The notes below the pieces were generated by a model. It worked only from the letters and a program-made list of their open reading frames with translations. It was not told the origin of the DNA and ran no database searches. The translations under genes and the position numbers were made by a program. 64,000 bases of DNA, taken from assembly GCF_003581425.1 (NCBI RefSeq), contig NZ_QXTG01000001.1, forward strand, positions 868,001 to 932,000. The letters run 5' to 3'. This document shows, in pieces, positions 8,586 through 15,832 of the stretch. The stretch comes from Amnibacterium setariae. GTDB taxonomy: Bacteria > Actinomycetota > Actinomycetes > Actinomycetales > Microbacteriaceae. Positions within the stretch are counted from its first letter, which is position 1; every line of letters starts with the position of its first letter.

Positions 8586-9521
8586 TTGCAGGACCGATCG
8601 GAGATCCGGATCGAGGCGTCGGGGCGACGCCCCGAGGACGCGATCGCGGCCCTGCCGGGCCTGTACGGCGGCACCCGGTGGTCGGCCGCCGGCGACGAGT
8701 ACGAGTTCCGCTACACCGCCGTCGGCGACGACGCCCTGACGCTGCGCACGTCGCGGATGCGCGGGTCGATCACCGGGGACATCCCGGTCGGCGACGACGT
8801 CGTCGTGCAGTGGCTCGTCTCCGGCAGCGGCCGGGTGGACCCGACCGGGGAGGACATCCGGCTCGCACCGAACGTGCCGCTGCTCTTCCCCGCGGATCGC
8901 GCCTTCGTCTTCGACTACCGGGACTACGACCAGCGGCTCGTCCACCTCAGCCGGGCCGCCATCGCGGGGCTCGCCGCGGAGCGAGGGCTCACCGCGGCGC
9001 TCCGGTTCGACCACGCCGCGGTCCCGGCGGAGTCCGCGACCGCGCTGTGGTTCGACACGGTGGCGATGGCGGCGCGGACCGTACGGCGGGGACCCGTCAA
9101 CGACCTGCTCTGGCACGAGCTGACGCGGATGACGACCGCGGCGTTCCTCGAGCTGTACCCGCCGCTCGCGGAGCCGGACGACCCGCTGCTGCAGCCCGGC
9201 GCCGGCGCGGTCCGGCAGGCGGTCGAGCACATCCGGCGCTCGATCGACCTCCCGCTGACCCCCTCCGAGATCGCCGCGGTCGTCGGGATCTCGCCGCGGG
9301 CGCTGCAGGCCGGGTTCCAGCGCTTCCTCGGCACCTCGCCCGCGGCCTACATCCGGTCCGTGCGGATGGAGGCGGCGCACGCCGAGCTCGCCGCCGGAGA
9401 TCCGGCGCGCACGACCGTCGCCGCTGTCGCCCGCCGCTGGGGGTTCGCGCACCTCGGTCGCTTCTCCGCGCAGTACCGGGAGCGGTACGGCAGGAACCCG
9501 AGCGAGACCCTCCGGAACTGA
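8586..9521 (+). CDS. AraC family transcriptional regulator
   Basis: A 311-aa regulator. The N-terminal two thirds form an AraC-like ligand or dimerisation domain. The C-terminal 95 residues hold two helix-turn-helices: LTPSEIAAVVGISPRALQAGF and VAAVARRWGFAHLGRFSAQY, ending with the usual YRERYGRNPSETLR. I place the start at TTG 8586 because AGGGGGAG stands about 7 bases upstream. The frame is open back to 8505, so a longer form is possible. The domain preceding the HTH resembles AraC-binding-like proteins (AraC_binding_2). It is divergent from the two-component operon across 173 bases. Target unknown. Confidence 0.88.
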   Translation: MQDRSEIRIEASGRRPEDAIAALPGLYGGTRWSAAGDEYEFRYTAVGDDALTLRTSRMRGSITGDIPVGDDVVVQWLVSGSGRVDPTGEDIRLAPNVPLLFPADRAFVFDYRDYDQRLVHLSRAAIAGLAAERGLTAALRFDHAAVPAESATALWFDTVAMAARTVRRGPVNDLLWHELTRMTTAAFLELYPPLAEPDDPLLQPGAGAVRQAVEHIRRSIDLPLTPSEIAAVVGISPRALQAGFQRFLGTSPAAYIRSVRMEAAHAELAAGDPARTTVAAVARRWGFAHLGRFSAQYRERYGRNPSETLRN

Positions 9522-9530
9522 TCCGTTCCG

Positions 9531-9585
9531 CGACGCGGGCTGTCCATCCTGCGCAGGAGTCCTGCCGAGTACGCAGCCCGCGTCG
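9531..9585. repeat. 12-bp inverted repeat with inner palindrome
   Basis: CGACGCGGGCTG (9531-9542) is exactly matched by CAGCCCGCGTCG (9574-9585), and the 31-base interval contains the palindrome CCTGCGCAGG. It lies just after the AraC gene stop and ends 12 bases before the ATG of the small zinc-ribbon gene. It may be a terminator for the regulator, a regulatory structure for the small gene, or another member of this genome's intergenic palindromes. Confidence 0.6.
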
Positions 9586-9597
9586 TACGGTCGAGCC

Positions 9598-9780
9598 ATG
9601 GGGACCGCGCGGACGACGTGGACGGTACGGGGAGCGGGGCCGGTGGCGGAGATCGCGGAGACCGACGAGGTCTTCTACAGCGTCCGCGAGTGCGGGAGGT
9701 GCGGCGGGCGGCTGGAGGCCACCCGCGGCCTGCTCGGTGAGCGCTGGGTCTGCACCGCCTGCGGCAAGAAGGCGCACTGA
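9598..9780 (+). CDS. Small zinc-ribbon-like protein, 60 aa
   Basis: A 60-residue protein with two CxxC knuckles 20 residues apart (CGRCGG near 32-37 and CTACGKK near 52-58), which would bind one zinc ion in a zinc-ribbon fold. The N-terminal half is a short beta-rich segment without motifs. Function is unknown; such proteins can be nucleic-acid binders or regulators. It sits alone between the AraC gene and the leftward DUF222/HNH gene. No strong ribosome binding site is visible, and the spacer carries a conspicuous inverted repeat. Confidence 0.65.
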   Translation: MGTARTTWTVRGAGPVAEIAETDEVFYSVRECGRCGGRLEATRGLLGERWVCTACGKKAH

Positions 9781-9789
9781 GCCGACCGC

Positions 9790-11142
9790 TCAGAACGGGC
9801 AGGGCTCGTCCGGGTCCGACGGGCGGGGCGGGAGCAGCTCGGGTGGTGCGGGGTCGAGCGGGTCGTTCGGCGGGTCCGAGAAGTGGTGGCCCCAGGCCTC
9901 GTTCCAGCCGACGGTGCCGTCGTCCTCGACCGCCTCGGTGAAGAGGCCTGCTGATTTCAGGTTGTGGTCGGTCCTGCCGAGGGTGACGAGGTTGGCGGAG
10001 TCGGTGGTGCCGCCGTGCTGCCACTCCCTCGCGTGGTCGATGTCCGCCAGGTGCGGCGGGGTCGTCGAGCCGGGGAACCGGGACCGCCCGTCGCGGATCT
10101 TCACCCACCGGGCCAGGTCGGCCGGTGGCGCGTAGACCCTGCGATCCATCGTCAGCCGGACCCCGGTGATCGGGTCGGTGAGGACGCGGATGAATGAGGT
10201 CGCCGTGCCGGCGAGGGCCTTGGCGGTCTCGAGGTCGATCGGGCCGTAGCCGGTCAACTGCGCCTGCTCCTTCGTCTTCCCGAGCCAGGCGAGTGCTGGG
10301 ACGGTGAGGATCAGCTGGACCTGCACGGGCTTGCGCTGGGGTACGAGCGCTCCGTCCGTGGCGGGCGACTGGAGGCCGTTGCGCAGGAGGTCGAGGGCGA
10401 TGTCGTGGCGGAGCTGCGCGATCCCGCGGGTCTCGCCGTCGATGCCGTGCGCGGCGACGGCCGCCCTGTGCAGGGCGTCGTTGATCGGCACCCAGTCGGC
10501 TGCGAGGCCTTCCGCGACGAACGCGACGCCGCCGTCGTGGCCGAGCTCCAGGCTCGTGCGGCGGCGCTCGTGCGTGGTCCGGGCGCGCTTCGCGGCTGCC
10601 TCGTCATCGAGCCGCGCCCGGGCCTTGCGGAGGTCGTCCTTCAGCCGCATCGAGGAGACGACCTTGACCGCGGCGACCTCGTCGTACGCGGCCCAGTGCT
10701 CGGCGTCGAGCCCCTCTGCTTCGCGGACGACGGTCCGCATCCGGTTCCAGGACGCCTTCCCGGCCTGGAACGCCCTCCAGGTGAGCGGGAGGCGGTCGCG
10801 GAGGATCAGCCCTGCGTCGACCTCGCCAGCGACCGCGGCCGGGTGGGCGCCGTTCTGGAGGCCGAAGGAGCGGAAGAACGCCTGCGCACCGAGTCCCGCA
10901 CGGGTGCCGTAGGACGAGCCGAAGCGGACCGCGAGATCGATCATGGCGCGCTCGTACGCGAAGAGGAGCGCGTCGATCCGGTGCGCATCGGCGATCGTGC
11001 TCGCCCGTGCGGCCTCCGCAGCCATCTCCTGGCTGTAGACGGCGGCGTCCTCGGTCAGCGCCGCGGGCAGCGCGCGCCAAGCGTCGGCGAGCTCGGGCGG
11101 GATCGCCCGCTCGGCCTCATCGCTTGCACCGTCCTCGAACAC
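9790..11142 (-). CDS. DUF222 / HNH endonuclease domain protein (13E12 family)
   Basis: A 450-aa protein with an N-terminal DUF222 helical region (residues about 40-330) and a C-terminal HNH nuclease fold carrying ADIDHAREWQHGG, then NLVTLGRTDHNLK. This is the REP13E12-like family that is multi-copy in many Actinobacteria. The usual zinc-binding cysteines before the HNH core (typically CxxPGC) are replaced here: the text reads SRFPGSTTPP. The HNH His and Asn residues are still present. The GTG at 11140-11142 is favoured because a longer frame would overlap the divergent acetyltransferase start. Role unknown; often considered mobile-element-like. Confidence 0.85.
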   Translation of the reverse strand: MFEDGASDEAERAIPPELADAWRALPAALTEDAAVYSQEMAAEAARASTIADAHRIDALLFAYERAMIDLAVRFGSSYGTRAGLGAQAFFRSFGLQNGAHPAAVAGEVDAGLILRDRLPLTWRAFQAGKASWNRMRTVVREAEGLDAEHWAAYDEVAAVKVVSSMRLKDDLRKARARLDDEAAAKRARTTHERRRTSLELGHDGGVAFVAEGLAADWVPINDALHRAAVAAHGIDGETRGIAQLRHDIALDLLRNGLQSPATDGALVPQRKPVQVQLILTVPALAWLGKTKEQAQLTGYGPIDLETAKALAGTATSFIRVLTDPITGVRLTMDRRVYAPPADLARWVKIRDGRSRFPGSTTPPHLADIDHAREWQHGGTTDSANLVTLGRTDHNLKSAGLFTEAVEDDGTVGWNEAWGHHFSDPPNDPLDPAPPELLPPRPSDPDEPCPF

Positions 11143-11219
11143 GTGTCCGAATGTAGAGGAGGGGTCCGACAGCGGTTCGCTGCCACCGCCCGGTCGGAGG
11201 TCCGGTCTACGGTCCTGCC

Positions 11220-11822
11220 GTGGCCGACGACGACACCGCCCCAGCACCCGCACTGGCGCCGGACTACCCGGTCGAGACGGAGCGGCTGCTGCTGCGACCG
11301 ATCGATCCGGAGCGCGACCTCGACGCGATGCACGCGTACCGGTCGCGTGAGGACGTGTGCGCGTACATCCCGCCCGTGCCGGCCACGCGCGAGCGGCTCG
11401 CCGAGATCTACCGCGACCCGGAGCGCACCCGCTCCGTGCTCACCGAGGCGGGCCAGACCCTCGCGCTCGCGGTCGAGCTGCGCGCGACCGGCGAGCTGAT
11501 CGGCGACCTCGTGCTGTTCTGGCACAGCGCGGAGCACCGCAGCGGCGAGGTCGGCTACATCGTCGCGCCCGAGCACCAGGGGCACGGCTACGCCACGGAG
11601 GCGACCCGCGCCCTCCTCGCGCTCGGCTTCGACGGGCTCGGGCTGCACCGGATCACGGGCCGCATCGACGCCCGCAACCCCGCGTCCGGCCGCGTGCTGA
11701 CCAAGGCCGGCATGCGGCAGGAGGCGGTGCTCGTCGAGAACGAGTGGTTCAAGGGGGAGTGGAGCACCGAGGTCGACTTCGCGATCCTCGAGCAGGAGTG
11801 GCGGGAGCAGCGCGACCTCTAG
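11220..11822 (+). CDS. RimJ/RimL-type GNAT acetyltransferase
   Basis: A 200-aa acetyltransferase. The N-terminal ETERLLLRPIDPERD is the hallmark of the RimJ/RimL (Acetyltransf_3) group. The acetyl-CoA-binding loop follows VGYIVAPEHQGHGYATEA near residues 115-132, and RITGRIDARNPASGRVLTKAGM is the typical C-terminal core. It would acetylate a protein N-terminus or small amine; substrate unknown. The GTG at 11220 is used. It is divergent from the DUF222/HNH gene, and its stop codon overlaps the palindrome that precedes the membrane/HTH pair. Confidence 0.88.
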   Translation: MADDDTAPAPALAPDYPVETERLLLRPIDPERDLDAMHAYRSREDVCAYIPPVPATRERLAEIYRDPERTRSVLTEAGQTLALAVELRATGELIGDLVLFWHSAEHRSGEVGYIVAPEHQGHGYATEATRALLALGFDGLGLHRITGRIDARNPASGRVLTKAGMRQEAVLVENEWFKGEWSTEVDFAILEQEWREQRDL

Positions 11823-11867
11823 TCAAGGAGCCTTGACATGGCGACCGGCGTCGGCCAGGCTCGAGTC
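11822..11867 (+). promoter_or_regulatory. Promoter with palindromic operator, probably leaderless
   Basis: TTGACA at 11833-11838, a 17-base spacer and CAGGCT at 11856-11861 form a near-consensus sigma-70-like promoter. The first base of the ATG at 11868 lies 7 bases after the -10, where transcription should start, so the message is probably leaderless. GTCAAGG-AG-CCTTGAC (11822-11837) is a perfect inverted repeat overlapping the -35, a likely repressor site. A further CCTTGACA-like half-site is just inside the gene near 11880-11887. Autoregulation by the HTH protein encoded second in the operon is inferred. Confidence 0.6.
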
Positions 11868-12284
11868 ATGACAAGCAACCTTGACACTCGGGCCGCCAGC
11901 ACCGGCGACCGTCGTCGGAGCAGGGCGTACCTGGCCGAGTTCGTCCCGGGCATCGCGGCCTACGTCCTCCTGCTGTCCGCGGCCCTGCTCTGGGGCGGCT
12001 TCGACGGCACGAGCCCGGGGCGCTTCGTCTGGGCGCTCCTCCCGGTGCTGCCGATGATCTGGATCGCCGTGGCCGTGCTCCGGCACCTGCGTCGCCTCGA
12101 CGAGTACCAGCGGGCCCGCACGCTCAGCGGGCTCGGGGCGGGATTCGCGGTCGCGATGCTGGCGTCGATCGCGCTCGGCATCCTGCAGAGCGCGGGGCTC
12201 GAGCTCGAGGGCTCGGGCTTCTGGATCTACGCGCTCGGCATGGCGACGTGGGGCATCAGCGCCGCGGTCACGAGCCGTCGATGA
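11868..12284 (+). CDS. Four-helix membrane protein, partner of HTH regulator
   Basis: A 138-aa protein with four predicted membrane segments: FVPGIAAYVLLLSAALLWG, then about residues 50-67, 85-104 and 115-132. The pattern RHLRRLDEYQRARTLSGLG between helices 2 and 3 is typical of small membrane proteins paired with YozG-like regulators. An ATG at 11838 is also in frame and preceded by AAGGAG, but it overlaps the -35 hexamer, so the ATG at 11868, consistent with a leaderless message, is preferred. The stop overlaps the start of the HTH gene (ATGA). Function unknown. Confidence 0.8.
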   Translation: MTSNLDTRAASTGDRRRSRAYLAEFVPGIAAYVLLLSAALLWGGFDGTSPGRFVWALLPVLPMIWIAVAVLRHLRRLDEYQRARTLSGLGAGFAVAMLASIALGILQSAGLELEGSGFWIYALGMATWGISAAVTSRR

Positions 12285-12496
12285 GGAACGACCTCCGGCA
12301 GCGCCGGGAGGAACGGGCATGGACGCAGGCGCAGCTCGCCGATCGGCTCGACGTCTCGCGGCAGACCGTGAACGCGCTCGAGACCGGGCGCTACGACCCC
12401 AGCCTGCCGCTCGCCTTCCGCATCGCCGCGCTCTTCGAGGCGCCGATCGAGGCGATCTTCGAGCCGGACGGCGCCGACCTCGACGTCCGCCGTTGA
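12281..12496 (+). CDS. YozG/Xre-type helix-turn-helix regulator
   Basis: A 71-aa single-domain DNA-binding protein. The HTH covers WTQAQLADRLDVSRQTVNALE near residues 15-35, followed by RYDPSLPLAFRIAALFEAPIEAIF, the standard ending of this Cro/CI-like family. Its ATG overlaps the preceding membrane-protein stop by four bases, so both proteins are made together. It is the best candidate to bind the GTCAAGG-AG-CCTTGAC palindrome before the operon. A strong hairpin follows directly. Confidence 0.88.
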   Translation: MRNDLRQRREERAWTQAQLADRLDVSRQTVNALETGRYDPSLPLAFRIAALFEAPIEAIFEPDGADLDVRR

Positions 12497-12497
12497 C

Positions 12498-12540
12498 ACC
12501 GGGAGGGCCCGTGCCTCGACGAGGCGCGGGCCCTTCCGGT
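12498..12540 (+). terminator. Long stem hairpin terminator
   Basis: ACCGGGAGGGCCCGTGCCTC pairs with GAGGCGCGGGCCCTTCCGGT around a GAC loop, giving a 20-bp stem with two mismatches. It lies directly after the HTH gene stop and before the convergent EmrB-type transporter gene, so it likely serves both. Confidence 0.75.
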
Positions 12541-12547
12541 CGAACGG

Positions 12548-14077
12548 TCAGTGGGCGACGACCGGCTCCGCGGCCTGCTGGCCGGGCTTCGCGTGCGACG
12601 GCGCCTGCGGGCGGCCCCAGCGGAGGATGAAGAACGCCAGCACCGCGACGCCGACGAACACGCCCGAGGACGTGAGGAAGGCGGTGTGGTAGCTGTCGAG
12701 CTGCGCCAGGGCCTGCGCCTGCCGTGAGGTGCCGTTGTCCGTCAGGTACCGCGTGACGGCGCCCGCCGCGATCGTCGACAGCACGGCCGTGCCGATCGAG
12801 CCGCCGATCTGCTGCGACGTGTTCACCATCGCCGAGCCGACGCCGGCGTCGCGCGGGTCGATGCCCGCCGTCGCGGTGTTGAAGGCGGCGCCGAAGATGT
12901 TGCCCATGCCGAGGCCGAGGACCACGAGGCCGGGGGCGACGGTCAGCCAGTAGTCGCTGTCGAGCCCGATCCGGCTGAGGATGAACAAGCCGGTCGCGCC
13001 GAGCAGCGCGCCGATCACGATCATCGGCTTCGGGCCGAACCGCGGCAGCACGCGCGGGGCGATCAGCGTCGAGGTCAGCGCGATCGTGACGGGCATCGGG
13101 AGGAAGCCGATCCCCGTCTGCAGCGGCGTGTACCCGCGGAGCACCTGCAGGTAGTAGGCGAGGAACAGGAAGACGCCGAACAGCGCGGCGCCCGTCAGCG
13201 CGACCGTCAGGTACGCGCCGCCGCGCTGCCGGTCGAGCACGACGCGGAGCGGCAGCAGCGGGTGCGCGACCCGCGACTCGAGGACGACGAACGCGACGAG
13301 CAGCACGACGCCGAGCACGAGCGAGACGATCGTCTGCGCCTCGCCCCAGCCGTTCGTCTCCGCGGAGGAGAAGCCGTAGACGACCGCGACGAGGCCGAGC
13401 GACACGATGATCGTGCCCGGCAGGTCGAGCTTCGGCCGCGTGCCGGTCGGGCCCTGACGGCCGAAGAAGGTGAACGCGCCGACGATCGCGACGATCGCGA
13501 AGAACAGGTTCACGTAGAGGCACCAGCGCCAGGACGCGTACTCCGTGAGCACGCCGCCGAGCAGCAGGCCGACCGCGCCCCCGGAGCCGGCGACGGCGCC
13601 GAACACGCCGAAGGCGCGTCCGCGCTCGCGGCCGTCGGTGAAGGTGGTGCTGAGCAGCGACAGCGCGGCGGGGGCGAGCAGCGCGCCGAACGCGCCCTGG
13701 ATCGCGCGAGCCGCGACGAGCTCGCCGAAGCTCTGCGCGGCGCCGCCGAACGCGGAGGCGGCGGCGAAGCCGACGAGCCCCGCGATGTAGGTGACCTTGC
13801 GCCCGAAGAGGTCCGACAGGCGCCCGCCGAGCAGCAGCAGGCCGCCGAAGGCGAGCGAGTAGGCCGTGACGACCCACTGCCGCTGGTCGGAGTCGAAGTC
13901 GAGCGCCTTCTGCGCGGTCGGCAGCGCGATGTTCACGATGGTGGCGTCGAGCACGACCATCAGCTGCGAGAGCGCGAGCACGGCGAGCACCCACCAGCGG
14001 TGCTCGTGCTTGGCGCCGTGGCGCCGGGCGGGCGCCGCGGAGGCGGGGGCAGGGGATTCGACAGTCGTGTCCGCCAC
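12548..14077 (-). CDS. DHA2 (EmrB/QacA-type) MFS transporter
   Basis: A 509-aa major facilitator drug:proton antiporter of the 14-helix DHA2 group. Diagnostic pieces are MVVLDATIVNIALPTAQ in helix 1, GGRLSDLFGRKVTY (motif A) near residue 88, and GAVAGSGGAVGLLLGG (motif C) in helix 5. It probably exports toxic organic compounds. The GTG at 14075-14077 is chosen because GAAGGAG stands 6 bases upstream; the ORF continues further upstream without such support. The long C-terminal tail is polar. No TetR or MarR gene adjoins it. It lies downstream of the sugar-porter gene on the same strand, separated by a hairpin. Confidence 0.9.
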   Translation of the reverse strand: MADTTVESPAPASAAPARRHGAKHEHRWWVLAVLALSQLMVVLDATIVNIALPTAQKALDFDSDQRQWVVTAYSLAFGGLLLLGGRLSDLFGRKVTYIAGLVGFAAASAFGGAAQSFGELVAARAIQGAFGALLAPAALSLLSTTFTDGRERGRAFGVFGAVAGSGGAVGLLLGGVLTEYASWRWCLYVNLFFAIVAIVGAFTFFGRQGPTGTRPKLDLPGTIIVSLGLVAVVYGFSSAETNGWGEAQTIVSLVLGVVLLVAFVVLESRVAHPLLPLRVVLDRQRGGAYLTVALTGAALFGVFLFLAYYLQVLRGYTPLQTGIGFLPMPVTIALTSTLIAPRVLPRFGPKPMIVIGALLGATGLFILSRIGLDSDYWLTVAPGLVVLGLGMGNIFGAAFNTATAGIDPRDAGVGSAMVNTSQQIGGSIGTAVLSTIAAGAVTRYLTDNGTSRQAQALAQLDSYHTAFLTSSGVFVGVAVLAFFILRWGRPQAPSHAKPGQQAAEPVVAH

Positions 14078-14182
14078 GCGGAGCTCCTTCGATCGGTCGG
14101 AGGGGTTCGCGCGGCGCTGCACAGAACGGAGGGGGACGCCGAAGCGCCCGCTCAAGAGAAGCAGAGCGGGCGCCCAGGTATT

Positions 14183-14225
14183 CCCCCGACGCGCGGCGCT
14201 CTCGGGCGACGCGCGTCGGGAGGGG
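14183..14225 (-). terminator. Hairpin after sugar porter gene
   Basis: CCCCCGACGCGCG (14183-14195) pairs with CGCGCGTCGGG followed by an A bulge and GGGGG (to 14225) around a 14-base loop. It starts just beyond the sugar porter stop codon on the minus strand. Confidence 0.6.
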
Positions 14226-14227
14226 GT

Positions 14228-15709
14228 CTAGCGGGCCGCCTCCTTCGCCGCCTTCCGGGCCTTCGGCCCGAACGCGAGGCCGCCCATGTCCTCGAGGCTC
14301 ACACCCTTCGTCTCCGGCACGAGGAAGAACACGAACAGCAGCGAGATCAGCGCGAACGCGGCGTAGAGGCCGTAGGTGAGCGGCAGCGACAGGTCCGCCA
14401 GCGGCGGGAAGGTGAGCGTGACGACGAAGTTCGCGATCCACTGCGCGGCCGCGGCGACGCCGAGCGCCTTGGCGCGGATGCGGTTCGGGAACATCTCGCC
14501 GAGCAGGACCCACACGAGCGGGCCCCAGGTCGCGCCGAAGCAGACGACGAACAGGTTCGCGCCGATCAGCGCGATGACGCCCCACGGGTTCGGCAGGGTC
14601 ACCGCGCCGCCGGAGCCGGTCTGGGCCTGGCTGAACGAGACCGCGACGGCCGCGAGCGCGATCACCATGCCCGCGGAGCCGCCGAGCAGCAGCGGGCGCC
14701 GCCCGACCTTGTCGACGAACGCGATCGCGACGAACGTGACGACGACGTTGATGATCGCGGAGATCACCGAGATCGCGAAGGAGTCCTTGAAGCCGACCGC
14801 GTTCCAGAGCGTCGTCGAGTAGTAGAAGATCACGTTGATCCCGACGAACTGCTGCAGCACCGAGAGCACGATGCCCGCCCACACGACGGGCTGGAGCCCG
14901 AGGACGGGCCCGCGGAGGTTCGCCTTGCGGGCGTTCTCGCGGTCCTCCTTGATCGTGTCCTCGATGCTCCGGACCTCGTCGTCGATGTCCTCCGGCGACG
15001 TCGTCTGCTGCAGCACGGCGCGGGCGCCCTGCTCGTCCCGCTTCGCGAGCAGGTGGCGGGGCGACTCGGGCAGCCGCAGCGCGATCACGCCGTAGAGCAC
15101 GGACGGCACGACGCCGACGAGGAACATCCAGCGCCACGCCTCGGCGCCGAACAGCAGCTGGCGGGAGGCGCCGTCGGCGCCGTTGAAGTCGGCGAGCAGC
15201 GCGTCGGAGAGCAGCGCGGCGAAGATGCCGAGCGTGATCGCGAGCTGCTGGAGGGAGCCGAGCCGGCCGCGCACGTTCGCGGGCACGACCTCCGCGATGT
15301 AGGTCGGGGAGACGACGGAGGCGACGCCGATGCCGAGGCCGCCGACGACGCGCCAGAACATGAAGTCGCCGACGCCGAACGCGAGGCCGGCGCCGAGGGA
15401 GCTGACGAGGAAGAGGACCGCGCCGACGAGCATCGTGCGGGTGCGGCCGATCCGGTCCGCGATGCGGCCCGCCAGGTAGGCGCCGACGGCGCAGCCGAGC
15501 AGCGCGACCGCCACGGCGAAGCCCTGCAGCGTCGGGTTCAGCTTGAACTGCTTGCCGATGGCGTCGACCGCGCCGTTCACGACGGACGAGTCGAACCCGA
15601 AGAGGAACCCGCCGAGCGCGCCGGCGACGGCGAGCGCCGTGACCTTGCGCTTGAGCCGCGCGAGATCGGGCGGAGCCGTCCTGCTGTCGCGGTGCTGGGT
15701 GCTGCTCAT
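14228..15709 (-). CDS. Sugar porter family MFS transporter
   Basis: A 493-aa, 12-helix sugar:proton symporter. Family signatures are present: GRIADRIGRTRTM after helix 2, PESPRHLL before the central loop, QQFVGINVIFYYS in helix 7, and the C-terminal PETKGVSLEDM. These match the XylE/GalP/AraE group, so glucose, xylose or arabinose is a plausible substrate, but the sequence does not decide. The arabinose operon is 44 kb away, and the neighbour upstream is metY. The ATG at 15707-15709 is preferred over an in-frame upstream ATG, which would add an unlikely Arg-rich extension. Confidence 0.93.
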   Translation of the reverse strand: MSSTQHRDSRTAPPDLARLKRKVTALAVAGALGGFLFGFDSSVVNGAVDAIGKQFKLNPTLQGFAVAVALLGCAVGAYLAGRIADRIGRTRTMLVGAVLFLVSSLGAGLAFGVGDFMFWRVVGGLGIGVASVVSPTYIAEVVPANVRGRLGSLQQLAITLGIFAALLSDALLADFNGADGASRQLLFGAEAWRWMFLVGVVPSVLYGVIALRLPESPRHLLAKRDEQGARAVLQQTTSPEDIDDEVRSIEDTIKEDRENARKANLRGPVLGLQPVVWAGIVLSVLQQFVGINVIFYYSTTLWNAVGFKDSFAISVISAIINVVVTFVAIAFVDKVGRRPLLLGGSAGMVIALAAVAVSFSQAQTGSGGAVTLPNPWGVIALIGANLFVVCFGATWGPLVWVLLGEMFPNRIRAKALGVAAAAQWIANFVVTLTFPPLADLSLPLTYGLYAAFALISLLFVFFLVPETKGVSLEDMGGLAFGPKARKAAKEAAR

Positions 15710-15832
15710 GTGCCGGTGTCCTGCCCCGCGGCCAGACGAGCGGGTACCCGGTCGTGCCGCGTCCATGCGACTGGGACCCGGCTGCAATGCTGCCGCGGAT
15801 TGGTTTGGCGTCCGCTGAGCGGCGCCGGGCTC

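Noticed and set aside
11838-11867. Upstream ATG for the four-helix membrane protein with AAGGAG
   Set aside because: It overlaps the -35 hexamer of the likely promoter. Apparent spacing to AAGGAG is a by-product of the palindrome.
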